14,261 nt of DNA from Tidjanibacter sp. (GCA_017547065.1 JAFYRC010000085.1:1-14261), one strand, 5' to 3'; shown: positions 1-8,338, counted from the first letter of the stretch. Notes: generated from the letters alone by a model not told the origin. Numbers and translations are program-made.

Positions 1-71
1 AATTGAAAATTGAAAATTTTTAGCGGTCAGCCAATTGCTAATGAGTAATTAGTAGAGAATAATTAGTAAAT
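1..71. repeat. AT-rich leader with short direct repeats
   Basis: The 71 bases before the hydrolase gene are strongly AT-rich and internally repetitive. The 7-mer TTGAAAA occurs back to back at 3-9 and 10-16, and the 9-mer TAATTAGTA occurs at 46-54 and 60-68. I know this type of degenerate A/T repeat from intergenic regions of Bacteroidales genomes, but whether it is a member of a dispersed family cannot be judged from one copy. No convincing Bacteroidetes promoter (TTTG at -33, TAnnTTTG at -7) and no Shine-Dalgarno sequence was found before the ATG at 72. The stretch must nevertheless carry at least the 5' leader of that gene, unless transcription enters from the left. Confidence 0.45.
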
Positions 72-1199
72 ATGAAGCGCACTCTTTTCACCATAGCACT
101 TGTGGCTTTGACCACGCTGGGAGCCCACGCACAAGAGATTGTGGGACGCTTGCCCCGTGGTTGGCAGCCCTTGCAGGAGTACCCCTTGGCGTGGAGCGGA
201 GAGGACGATTTTGAGGAGTGGCGCACCACCGCACGTGCCAAGGTAGTGGAGCTTATGGGCATACCCCCAAAGGCTCCCACAAGCACATCCTACACCACTC
301 TCGCAACAGAGCAGCGTGAGGGCTACAAGGCCCACAAAATAGAGCTCGAAATCTCCGAGGGCAACCTCATTCGTGCCTACCTGCTTGTGCCCGACAGCGA
401 GGGCCCGCACCCCGCACTCGTGGCCCTACACGACCACGGAGCCAAATTCTCCATCGGTAAGGAGAAGGTGATTCGCCCCATAGCCGAGAGCGAGGAGGTG
501 TGCGTCGACGCCGAGGCGTGGGCCGTAAAGAACTACGACGGCCTTTTCACGGGCGACCGCTATGCCTCGCAGGGCTATGTGGTGTTGGCCATCGACGCCC
601 TGATGTGGGGCAACCGTGGCGAGGGCGAGGATGGACGCAAAACCAAATATGACACACAACAAGCCTTGGCATCCAACTGTCTGAAATTGGGCACCACACT
701 GGCGGGAATAATCACTTGGGACGACCTGCGAAGCATCGAATGGCTCGCAGCGCAGAGTTTTGTAGATGCAGGGCGCATTGGCGTCTATGGCCACTCGATG
801 GGTGGACACAGGGCGTGGATGGCGGCGGCCCTGAGCGATAGGGTGGCGGCCGTGGCCTCGGTGTGCTGGATGGCAACTGCCCACGCACTCCTCGCCGAGG
901 GTAACAACGAACTCAAAGGTGGCTCGGCCTTCTCGATGCAGGTGCCAATGATTTCCCGTTGGTTGGACAATCCCGACGTGGCGTCGCTTGCCTGCCCCAA
1001 GCCCGCGCTTTTCATCTCGGGCGACAAGGATAAACTCTTCCCCCAGGGCGTAGTTGAGGCCTACGAAAAAATGGAAGCCGTGTGGCGCAGTAGGGGAGCG
1101 GAGAGTAAGTTGGAGTGGACCCTGTGGCCCTCGCCCCACTACTTTGGCGAAGGCATGCAGACCAAGGTTGGCGAGTTCTTCGACCAGCACCTTAAATAA
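72..1199 (+). CDS. Secreted alpha/beta hydrolase, acetyl-xylan-esterase-like (Abhydrolase_7 / dienelactone hydrolase type)
   Basis: A 375-residue protein with a Sec signal peptide (about residues 1-20, cleavage after AHA), so it is probably periplasmic. The alpha/beta hydrolase fold is supported by the nucleophile elbow GHSMGG with Ser242, the acid in the GDKDKLFP stretch (Asp320, GxxD spacing), and the late histidine His356 in PSPHYFG. A HDHGAKF segment near residues 120-126 fits the oxyanion-hole region. Length and layout resemble the Bacteroidetes hydrolases called putative acetyl xylan esterases, which often sit near glycan loci, so de-esterification of an acetylated sugar is plausible. 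The actual substrate is not visible. It is the only plus-strand gene and converges on the glycan locus, so it is not part of that operon. The ATG at 72 is chosen because the signal peptide begins directly there. Confidence 0.85.
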   Translation: MKRTLFTIALVALTTLGAHAQEIVGRLPRGWQPLQEYPLAWSGEDDFEEWRTTARAKVVELMGIPPKAPTSTSYTTLATEQREGYKAHKIELEISEGNLIRAYLLVPDSEGPHPALVALHDHGAKFSIGKEKVIRPIAESEEVCVDAEAWAVKNYDGLFTGDRYASQGYVVLAIDALMWGNRGEGEDGRKTKYDTQQALASNCLKLGTTLAGIITWDDLRSIEWLAAQSFVDAGRIGVYGHSMGGHRAWMAAALSDRVAAVASVCWMATAHALLAEGNNELKGGSAFSMQVPMISRWLDNPDVASLACPKPALFISGDKDKLFPQGVVEAYEKMEAVWRSRGAESKLEWTLWPSPHYFGEGMQTKVGEFFDQHLK

Positions 1200-1233
1200 G
1201 CAATCAGCGCTCAGTATGGCAAACCCCCACAGC
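1200..1233. other. Short spacer after hydrolase stop
   Basis: The spacer lies between the hydrolase stop and a structured intergenic element. I see no gene, promoter or repeat in it. Confidence 0.4.
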
Positions 1234-1287
1234 CACTCCTCCACTAAGTTAGGGGAGGTGGCGCATCGCGCCGGAGGGGTCTGTTAG
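1234..1287. repeat. REP-like structured intergenic element
   Basis: A compact element of about 54 bases. A C/T-rich arm (CTCCTCC) and a G-rich arm (GGGGAGG, 1252-1258) can pair by at least 5 bp (CCTCC/GGAGG). They are followed by a small perfect stem GGCGC/GCGCC (1260-1264 and 1268-1272, loop ATC) and a second G-rich block, GGAGGGGT (1273-1280). The two G-rich blocks flanking a GC palindrome resemble dispersed intergenic palindromic repeats that I have met in gut bacterial genomes. Family membership is an inference from memory. There is no open reading frame of interest and no transposase nearby. Confidence 0.45.
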
Positions 1288-1318
1288 TAGCTAGACCTAA
1301 AGTCGGTCGATGGTCGAC

Positions 1319-1358
1319 AAACAAAAATCCCCTCCAGTTTTGGAGGGGATTTTTGTTT
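1319..1358. terminator. Bidirectional rho-independent terminator, 18-bp perfect stem
   Basis: Positions 1319-1336 and 1341-1358 are exact reverse complements around a 4-base loop (GTTT). The GC-rich core is CCCCTCCA/TGGAGGGG. On the plus strand the core is followed by TTTTTG and on the minus strand also by TTTTTG, so it can terminate both the hydrolase gene from the left and the permease operon from the right. Its right arm reaches into the TAA stop codon of the permease (1357-1359), so the permease reading frame ends inside the terminator. Confidence 0.92.
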
Positions 1359-2616
1359 AGATAATGATGTATGCCAACGTTGAGCAGACGGCCAGCACAA
1401 GACCCACAAGCGATTCGTAGGGTATCAGGCGAAGGCGCTGTTTGATGGTCATCTCCACCGAGCCACCCGTAGCATGGAAGAACGAGCCGTGGGGCAGGTG
1501 GTCCAACACCGTAGCACCGGCATTGATCATCGCTGCACCCCACACGGCGGGAATACCGGCAGCCAGAATGGTCTGTCCGAAGGAGGCCGAAGCAACAGTA
1601 GCACCTGCGGTGGTTGAGGCCGTAGCTCCCGACATAATTGCACCTGCAAGCGGAGCCAACAGCACTCTGCCACCCTCGCCGCTACCAATCAGACTGATGA
1701 GCATATCCGTGAGCGAGGAGGCCTTAATAATGCCCGCAATGGCACCCGTGCCAACCAGCAGCACTGCCACCACCGACATTTTTTCCAAACCGAAACCGAT
1801 ACTCTCCCTGGCCTTGTTCCAGGTGCGAGTGGTTGCAATACCCACAATGCCGCCCACAGGCAGTGCAATCAGAGGGTCGATGGCGATACCCGCCAGAGGT
1901 CGCAGGGCCAACAGTACGATAGCCACCAGGGGGCCTGCAATACTTGCCCAGAACGAGGGACGCGATGTGTTGCCACTCTCCCCGTCCTCACTTGCCGACA
2001 CTGGGGTGTAGAGGTCGCTATTGGGCATGAGGGGGATAATGAGGTAGACCGTAACGATGAGGCCGATGATTGCAGGCACCACGCCCGCAAACATCACCGA
2101 CGAGAGCTCGGCGCCCATATTCTCGGCTGCGATGATGGTGTTGGGGTTGGGCGAGATGATGTTGCCACACTTACCGCCACCAATCATTGCCAACAGAATC
2201 TTAAACCTCGATGCACCCAGCCTTCGACCAATCATTATGGCCACGGGAGCCACGGTGATTACGGCCACGTCGATGAAGACGCCCACGGTGGTGAGAATCA
2301 TCACCGAGAGGGCCAGTGCGAGGTAGATGTGCTTTTGTCCGAGCTTACTCACGATGGTGTGTGAGATACTCTCGGCAGCACCGCTCTTGATGAGTACGCC
2401 CGACAGCACACCTGCTGCCAAAATACGCACAATGGCGGGGGTGATGTCCTTCACGCCACTCACCATTGTGGTGGCTGTGGCCTCAATGCCGAGTCCTCCG
2501 AGCAGGCCACCCACGAGGGCACCCAGCAGAAGACTGTATACGGGCGAAAGTTTGCGCACAATCAGCACGATGGACAATGCGAGTCCCACCAGTGCTCCAA
2601 CGGCACTCATTATCAT
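1357..2616 (-). CDS. GntP-family sugar-acid permease, candidate glycerate/gluconate:H+ symporter
   Basis: A 419-residue inner-membrane protein, slightly short of the usual 440-450 for the family, with roughly a dozen hydrophobic segments. Family signatures are clear: GGGKCGNIISPNPNTI (residues 146-161), ATASTTAGA (331-339) and LPHGSFFHATGGSV (373-386), all typical of GntP proteins, which move gluconate and related hydroxy acids with protons. The gene starts 36 nt after the glycerate kinase stop on the same strand, so D-glycerate is the most economical cargo, but this is inferred from the neighbour only. Met1 and Met3 are both possible starts (2616 or 2610). It is the last gene of the operon, and its stop lies in the shared terminator. 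Confidence 0.92.
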   Translation of the reverse strand: MIMSAVGALVGLALSIVLIVRKLSPVYSLLLGALVGGLLGGLGIEATATTMVSGVKDITPAIVRILAAGVLSGVLIKSGAAESISHTIVSKLGQKHIYLALALSVMILTTVGVFIDVAVITVAPVAIMIGRRLGASRFKILLAMIGGGKCGNIISPNPNTIIAAENMGAELSSVMFAGVVPAIIGLIVTVYLIIPLMPNSDLYTPVSASEDGESGNTSRPSFWASIAGPLVAIVLLALRPLAGIAIDPLIALPVGGIVGIATTRTWNKARESIGFGLEKMSVVAVLLVGTGAIAGIIKASSLTDMLISLIGSGEGGRVLLAPLAGAIMSGATASTTAGATVASASFGQTILAAGIPAVWGAAMINAGATVLDHLPHGSFFHATGGSVEMTIKQRLRLIPYESLVGLVLAVCSTLAYIII

Positions 2617-2652
2617 AGTTTGGTCAAAATGTTATTTGATTAGTTCTCTCTC

Positions 2653-3792
2653 TTATTTACTCTCCACGAGCCCCCTTATGATCTGCTCCGAGGCACGCCT
2701 TACGTTCTCCTTGGCAACCTCGGGACGCATTGCCTCTTGGAGCTCCATACCATCGGGAGTTGCGGCGATGATGGCTACAAAGTTGCTCTCTTCGAGCTCC
2801 TTACACCACCTTACGCCACCACCAATGGCAACCACGGGGATACCCAGTCGGGTGGCTGTGTGCAACACTCCGCTGGGGGCCTTACCCATCACGGTTTGGA
2901 AGTCGATGCAACCCTCGCCGGTGATGGCAAGGTCGCTACCCCTCAACACATCCTCAAAGCGGAGGGCCTCCATAACCATGTCGATACCCCTCTGCAATTT
3001 GGCTCCGAGCACGCCCACGAAACCCGCACCGAGTCCGCCGGCAGCACCGGCACCCTCCACAAAGTCGACACAGAAACCGTTGTACTCCCTCACCACGCGG
3101 GCAAAGTTACGCAGACCACCGTCCAATTGCTCCACCATCTGGGGCGTAGCACCCTTCTGTGGGGCAAATACGTGGGCCGCACCGTTGGGGCCATAGAGGG
3201 GGTTGGTAACGTCGCACGCCACCACAAATCCGCACTCCTTCAACTCAGGCACAACACCCCTATCGTCAATGCGAGCAATGCGTGCAAGAGCCTCTCCGCA
3301 GGGCACTATTTCTTGTCCCTCGGCATCCACAAAACGGTAGCCCAGGGCGTGGAGCATACCAATTCCGCAGTCGTTGGTGGCACTACCACCAATGGCCACA
3401 AGGAACCTGCGGCAACCCCTACGAATGGCGTCGGCAATCATCTCGCCCGTACCAAGCGTGGAGGTCAGCAGTGGGTTACGCTCCTCGGGGCGCAGGAGTG
3501 GGAGTCCGCTTGCTGTGGCCATCTCCACCACGGCGCACTCACCTCCGTCAATCACACCATAGCGCACACCCACGGGCCTACCAAGTGGGTCCGATGCCTC
3601 CATCTCCACCCACTCTCCACCAAGGCTCTCCACGAGTGCCTCGGCCGTTCCCTCGCCACCGTCGGCGATGTTCACCTTACTCACCTCGCAGTGTGGGAGT
3701 ATGGCGTGTATGCCCTGTGCGACTGCCTCGGCCACCTCTCCCGAGGAGAGTGAACCCTTGAAGGAGTCGATCGCTATGGTTATTTTTTTCAT
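2653..3792 (-). CDS. Glycerate 2-kinase, GarK/GlxK type
   Basis: A 379-residue cytoplasmic enzyme at the usual length of the type I glycerate kinases, which phosphorylate D-glycerate with ATP, normally to 2-phosphoglycerate, and feed it into lower glycolysis. Signatures in order are DSFKGS (residues 9-14), DGGEGT (44-49), GGSATND (135-141), CDVTNPLYGPNG (193-204), the glycine-rich GAGAAGGLGAG (247-257) and TGEGCIDFQT (291-300). The start is an ATG directly before MKKITIAIDSFKG, which matches the family N-terminus. Only 17 nt separate it from the upstream GH89 stop, and 36 nt separate its stop from the GntP permease, so all three are probably one transcript. The family assignment is firm. Its link to glycan breakdown is inferred from position. 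Confidence 0.94.
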   Translation of the reverse strand: MKKITIAIDSFKGSLSSGEVAEAVAQGIHAILPHCEVSKVNIADGGEGTAEALVESLGGEWVEMEASDPLGRPVGVRYGVIDGGECAVVEMATASGLPLLRPEERNPLLTSTLGTGEMIADAIRRGCRRFLVAIGGSATNDCGIGMLHALGYRFVDAEGQEIVPCGEALARIARIDDRGVVPELKECGFVVACDVTNPLYGPNGAAHVFAPQKGATPQMVEQLDGGLRNFARVVREYNGFCVDFVEGAGAAGGLGAGFVGVLGAKLQRGIDMVMEALRFEDVLRGSDLAITGEGCIDFQTVMGKAPSGVLHTATRLGIPVVAIGGGVRWCKELEESNFVAIIAATPDGMELQEAMRPEVAKENVRRASEQIIRGLVESK

Positions 3793-3809
3793 TCTTGTAG
3801 CTTACAATA

Positions 3810-6086
3810 CTAACTCTCGATAATCTTCTTTGCATCGGGGGCAACCACAAAGGGAAGTGCTTCGAGCTGCGAACGATACTTGGCGTACATCTTACGTACC
3901 ACCTCAATCTCGTCGGCCTGGGTGGTAGTGGAATAACTCTCCCTACCGAAGGTCCATGCCCACTCCCAATCTTTGCTCTGCTCGTTGAAGGCGTGCTGGT
4001 CAAAAGCCTGGCCCTCGCTCATTGCCTGGTGTACGCTCTCAAAGAAACGTTCCCAACGGGGAATGTAGAAACCGTTTACCATACCCGACCACTGACGGCA
4101 GGCGTAGTCCTTGATGCGACAATCCTTATTACCCCAGGTGGTCAGCAAGTTACGAGCGTTCTGCTCATAGAGGGCACTCTCCTTGCGGTTGGTACCCATA
4201 GCCTTGGCATCTTCGAGCCAACCTCCGAGCAACAACTCCTCACGTGAGGAAAGGAGCTCCTCGAAGTCCCAAAGGTAAGAAATAAAATCTTTGGCTGCGC
4301 TATCGAAGCTCTCAATATTTCCACTTTCGTAGGCTTTTGCACACTTCTGCTGCAACACGGTAGCGTGGTTTGCCATCAACTGACGTGTGATGTCCACAAG
4401 GTCGTAGCGGTAACCCTCGCTTGCCTCAAACTCGTCGGCGCACTCAATCAAGAGGTCCCACGCCTCGGCCAACTCCATCTGGTCATAGTGGAGCTTGACG
4501 TTGGTAGTACCGCCGGGGTTCATTTTGAAGTTGGGCCTGCCGGTGATAATCGACTCGGGGCCTCCGTTGGTTACGTCGTTGTTGTAGACACTCTCGGCCA
4601 CAATGCCCCACGCCTTCTCGGCCTTGGGGTTACGTGCGCCATACCTCTCCTCGAGGTAATCGGCCACAAAGGCGTCGATGTCGATGGGCTCGCTCCTCCA
4701 CACGTTCTCAAACATCATGGCGAACATCATTGGGTTGTGCTCAATACCCTCGGGTGTGAGTCCGATACCACACATCTGGCCCGACTTGGGCGAGGCGAGG
4801 GCACTTGCGGGGCCTTGTGCCACGCGTGCGGAGTTACCCGAGAGGGTAATGTTTTGGCCGAAGTTGTGGAGCATACACCAAATCCAGGGCTTACCATAGT
4901 AGGCCTCGGTGCGCTGCCATACGGGGAAACGCTCGCTCCACAGGTCGAGGATAATCATGCCGTCGTTGGGCACAGCACCCAGCAGAGCCTTGATTTCGTT
5001 CTCGCCCCAGAAGTCGTCGGAGTGGTGGAACAACCAACCCTGCATCACCCACACGGCCTCGCTGTCGGCGGCCCTCATCGACTCAAACACCTTGCGGCTC
5101 ATACCTGCCAGGTAGGCCGAGTCGGTGCTTGGTGGGTCGTTTTCGTTGAAGGTGTCGGCCGAGTAGAGGTGGTTGGTACCGTAGAGGGCGGCCTGCTCAC
5201 GGATGAACATCTCGCCAATGCGGTCGAACATTTCCTCCTCGGGGTCCATCACGGCCACCTCTGGGAAGTTAACCCACGAGGTCTTGCGCACCTTCACGTC
5301 GGGGAACTTGGCCTCGAAGGTGGGCGGAACGTGGCCCGTGAATGCGGGCAACACGGGTGTCATACCCAACTCCCTCTCGCTGCGGAGAATGTATTTTTGG
5401 AGCTTCTCGTGCTTGCGGAAGAAACTCTCAGGCAGGGGGCCACCCCAACCGTCGAGGTTGCCCATCCAAAACCAGTTGAAGTAGGCGGGGCCGCTAAAGA
5501 AACTTTCCAGTTCCTTATCCGTAAATCCCAACTTATTGTAAACTCTCTTCCACACGGAGTTTTGTCCCGTAACAGCCAGGGGCATATTCACGCCATTGAG
5601 GGCCATGAAGTCGATTTCCCACTGCCAACGCTCCTTGTCCCACCAACTCATCGTGTAGTTGAAGGTGCAGTAGTTGAAGCAGTAGCGATACTTGTAGGGC
5701 GAGGTCTTCGTGATGCGCTCCTGCGGCAGAGGGAGAGTGTCGGGGAGTTCCACCGACGAGCCACACCAACTGATGTGGCAACCACACCACTCCTGCAAGT
5801 AGTGATTCAGGGCGCTTGCTACACACACGCCGTCCACGCCTTCGAGCACAACCTTACCTCCCTCCGAGTAGAGTGAGAAGTAGTCCAAGCCGTCGAGTTG
5901 CTGGGCGGTGATTTTCACCACGAAATCCTCACCACGGCCACCCGTAACCCTCTCTACGAGGGCCTCGGCGGCCTCCACTTGCTCACGGAGCGAAAAGTCG
6001 GTCTGTGTAGCGTCGGGGGTGCAACCCACTGCGGCCCACACCACCAGCGCACAAAATAGCCTTACGAAAAACCTTGTCCCTTTCAT
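3810..6086 (-). CDS. Lipoprotein alpha-N-acetylglucosaminidase, GH89 (NAGLU family), copy 1
   Basis: A 758-residue GH89 enzyme, expected to remove non-reducing terminal alpha-linked GlcNAc. A hydrophobic leader ends in a lipobox-like AAVGC with Cys22, so it is probably membrane-anchored on the periplasmic or outer face. An N-terminal alpha/beta domain (about 30-120) precedes the catalytic barrel. Human-NAGLU-like motifs are YSADTFNENDPP, with Glu315 at the position of the human general acid/base, and GLTPEGIEHNPMM, with Glu446 as the nucleophile. Other family marks are the aromatic YRYCFNYCTFNYT-WWDWERW-type region (132-156), NGVNMPL (164-170) and VMQGWLF (347-353). A mixed helical C-terminal domain follows. 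Both catalytic glutamates are present, so activity is expected. It lies 28 nt after the other GH89 gene and 17 nt before glycerate kinase. The EN pair after the FN differs from the EM of copy 2. Confidence 0.95.
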   Translation of the reverse strand: MKGTRFFVRLFCALVVWAAVGCTPDATQTDFSLREQVEAAEALVERVTGGRGEDFVVKITAQQLDGLDYFSLYSEGGKVVLEGVDGVCVASALNHYLQEWCGCHISWCGSSVELPDTLPLPQERITKTSPYKYRYCFNYCTFNYTMSWWDKERWQWEIDFMALNGVNMPLAVTGQNSVWKRVYNKLGFTDKELESFFSGPAYFNWFWMGNLDGWGGPLPESFFRKHEKLQKYILRSERELGMTPVLPAFTGHVPPTFEAKFPDVKVRKTSWVNFPEVAVMDPEEEMFDRIGEMFIREQAALYGTNHLYSADTFNENDPPSTDSAYLAGMSRKVFESMRAADSEAVWVMQGWLFHHSDDFWGENEIKALLGAVPNDGMIILDLWSERFPVWQRTEAYYGKPWIWCMLHNFGQNITLSGNSARVAQGPASALASPKSGQMCGIGLTPEGIEHNPMMFAMMFENVWRSEPIDIDAFVADYLEERYGARNPKAEKAWGIVAESVYNNDVTNGGPESIITGRPNFKMNPGGTTNVKLHYDQMELAEAWDLLIECADEFEASEGYRYDLVDITRQLMANHATVLQQKCAKAYESGNIESFDSAAKDFISYLWDFEELLSSREELLLGGWLEDAKAMGTNRKESALYEQNARNLLTTWGNKDCRIKDYACRQWSGMVNGFYIPRWERFFESVHQAMSEGQAFDQHAFNEQSKDWEWAWTFGRESYSTTTQADEIEVVRKMYAKYRSQLEALPFVVAPDAKKIIES

Positions 6087-6114
6087 ACGAATCTATATGC
6101 GATTGTTATTTCTC

Positions 6115-8274
6115 TTATTTGTAGCGACCAACGAGTTCTTTTGCCAAGCCGATGGGGCAACCCTCAGCCTTTGCGAAGGAGGCCATGGGGGTGTTAATCC
6201 ACTCCTCTTCCCACTGGTCGGTGGCGGCGGCACCCTTGGCGAAGTAGAGCTCCAAGCGGGGGATGTAATATGCACCCACCATATCGCTCCACAACCTTGC
6301 AGCATAGTCCTCCTGCCAGCCGCCCCAGGTGGTAATCAGACGCTTGGCGTTGGCCTCGGCGCTGTTCTGTGCCTCCACTGTGGCTGCCGATTTGCGGGCC
6401 AAACGTACCCAGTTCTCGAGCCTATGGTTGGGGTGGTGGGCCAACAGAGCGTCCACACCACGGAGAATATCGATGGTCTGTGTGAGTTCCTTCTGTGCAG
6501 CACGCCTCTGACCACGGGCCTTCAAAGCGAGGGCCTTCTCGTAGTGCCTGTCGGCCACCTCGGAGAGCCACATTGCGCTCATCTCCACCACGTCGTTCAC
6601 ATAGAGAGGCGAGCCCTTGCACTCGTCGGCTGCGGCCAACAGACTCTCCACACCCCTACCAAATGTGTCGTTGATGTCGTGGGCACTCTTGCGACGTTTG
6701 TCGGGCACCACGGTCTGCCAAGTGAAACGGGGGTAGGAGTAGAGCGACGAATAGACACTGCTGCGGAAGCAATCCCACGCCGTGCGAATGTTTTCATCGT
6801 AGGAACCATAGCGAGCGGTGCAGAAGTCGGCAATCCACTCGTCGAGGTTGATGGCCTCGCTGGTCCAACCCATATCGGCCAACAACTCATACACCACCTC
6901 GTTGTTCTCCAAACCCTCGGGAGCGGAGCCGAAACCTACGAGGTTGCCTTTGCCCTCCGAAGCGAGAGCCTCGGCCGAGGAGGTAGCATACATCTCCAAC
7001 TCACCCGTGGGCAACACCTTGCCACCGAAGTTGGGCACATAGCTGAAAATCCACTGCTTGCCGTAGAAGCCGTCCTGAACTTTCCAAGTTTGCTCGGTTT
7101 TCCACACCCACTTGGGATAGTCGCAACCGAGGTCAATGATGATCATTCTGTCGTTGGGCACGCGGTACAACAGAGCCTGCATACTCTCCTTGTCCCAGAA
7201 GTCGTGCTGATAGCCGAAAGTCCAACCTTGGGTTACCCACACTGCGTCGGGGTCGCCTGCGATGATGGAGTTGTAGATAGCCTCGCCATAGTCGGCCAAC
7301 AGGGCGCGCTTACCCTCGGTGTCGCCGGGCTCTACGGGCAATTTCATCTCGTTGAAACTGTCGGAGAGATAGTATTTTGCGTCGCCAAACTCTTTCTCCC
7401 ACTCCTCCACGAAGAGTTTACCAATCTTGCTAAACCAGGGCGAGGAGGGAGCCAACACCACTGCGTTGAACGACTTGTCGAAGCCGCCCCAGAGGAGTTG
7501 GTTGTAGGCGATATCAGGATTTTTCTCAATGAATGCGGGGGGTACGAAACCTGCGAAGGCGGGAGCCACGGGGTCCATACCGAGCTCTCTCATACGAGCG
7601 AGTATTTTGTGTTGGAGTTCGATTTGCGAGTTGTGCCACTCCTCGGTGAGGGGGCCATCGAAGGAGTTGAGGTTGCCCATACGGTGCCAGGGCAGGTGTG
7701 CTGCACCCGTGAAGAAGGCGTCGGCCTCCTCGGCGGAGAGTCCGAGCTGCATCCACACACGCCTTGCAATGGCCTCGCTTGCCACACTTGCAAGGGGAAA
7801 GTTTACGCCGTGGAGAGCCATCCAGTCGAGCTCCTGCTCCCAGCGCTCCCAATCCCAATAGGGGGCGGTGTAGCCGAAGGTGCACACATTCAGGAAGTAG
7901 CGGAGGTCGTAGGGCGACGAGCCGCTTTCGCTCCATTCGGGCCACTCGGCGGGAATGTTGAGGTGCTTGCCACTCCACACCACCTGTGAGCCACAAGCCT
8001 TGTGGAGGTAGTGGTTGAAGGCATAGCAAATGGCCGTGGGTGAGGAGCCTGCGATTGTGAGGTTTCCGCCATTGGCCGAGATGTTGTAGGTATCCAGACC
8101 CTCACTGGTGGGGTCGGTAAGCTTGATAGTGAGGTTATCGGGCACACCACCGAGTGTGCGCTCGATGACACCTTGTGCCGCAGCGACCTGTTGGGTGCGC
8201 TCCTTGTGGGCACTACATCCTGCCATTGTGGCACACACTAAAATAATGAGTAGAAATCGTTGCAGCAGTTTCAT
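6115..8274 (-). CDS. Lipoprotein alpha-N-acetylglucosaminidase, GH89 (NAGLU family), copy 2
   Basis: A GH89 enzyme of 719 residues. I start it at the ATG at 8274 (an adjacent ATG at 8277 is equally possible), because this gives a proper lipoprotein signal, MKLLQRFLL...MAGC with Cys20. The open frame extends upstream to 8382, but that part would translate the terminator hairpin and has no leader character. Catalytic residues are conserved: LSDSFNEM with Glu309 and GSAPEGLENNEVV with Glu453, matching the two NAGLU glutamates. CTFGYTAPYWDWERW (131-145), HGVNFPL (155-161) and VTQGWTFGYQHDFW (347-360) are family motifs. It is clearly diverged from copy 1 over the whole length, so the pair is an old duplication or two separate acquisitions, and may split substrates. 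It is the first gene of the four-gene GH89-kinase-permease group. Confidence 0.94.
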   Translation of the reverse strand: MKLLQRFLLIILVCATMAGCSAHKERTQQVAAAQGVIERTLGGVPDNLTIKLTDPTSEGLDTYNISANGGNLTIAGSSPTAICYAFNHYLHKACGSQVVWSGKHLNIPAEWPEWSESGSSPYDLRYFLNVCTFGYTAPYWDWERWEQELDWMALHGVNFPLASVASEAIARRVWMQLGLSAEEADAFFTGAAHLPWHRMGNLNSFDGPLTEEWHNSQIELQHKILARMRELGMDPVAPAFAGFVPPAFIEKNPDIAYNQLLWGGFDKSFNAVVLAPSSPWFSKIGKLFVEEWEKEFGDAKYYLSDSFNEMKLPVEPGDTEGKRALLADYGEAIYNSIIAGDPDAVWVTQGWTFGYQHDFWDKESMQALLYRVPNDRMIIIDLGCDYPKWVWKTEQTWKVQDGFYGKQWIFSYVPNFGGKVLPTGELEMYATSSAEALASEGKGNLVGFGSAPEGLENNEVVYELLADMGWTSEAINLDEWIADFCTARYGSYDENIRTAWDCFRSSVYSSLYSYPRFTWQTVVPDKRRKSAHDINDTFGRGVESLLAAADECKGSPLYVNDVVEMSAMWLSEVADRHYEKALALKARGQRRAAQKELTQTIDILRGVDALLAHHPNHRLENWVRLARKSAATVEAQNSAEANAKRLITTWGGWQEDYAARLWSDMVGAYYIPRLELYFAKGAAATDQWEEEWINTPMASFAKAEGCPIGLAKELVGRYK

Positions 8275-8338
8275 CATTGTTGTTATGTTTGAAAGGGGGT
8301 TGTACTTTTTTTGTGTGGTTTGTGGTTTTTTTGCGATA

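Noticed and set aside
2737..3753. A long plus-strand open frame across the glycerate kinase gene
   Set aside because: It is antisense to a gene with every family motif, and the translated product is low in recognisable structure and rich in His and Thr. It is a shadow of codon bias.
5908..7989. A 693-codon plus-strand open frame antisense to the GH89 genes, and a 503-codon one at 4365-5876
   Set aside because: Both lie exactly opposite conserved GH89 coding sequence and run across the gap between the two genes. They have no signal, domain or family motif and are rich in His, Val, Gly and Leu, as expected from the complement of biased codons.
3810..8274. Heparan sulfate degradation locus, suggested by NAGLU-type enzymes
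   Set aside because: No heparin lyase, sulfatase or unsaturated glucuronyl hydrolase is present in the window. It could only be revived if such genes lie beyond the right edge.
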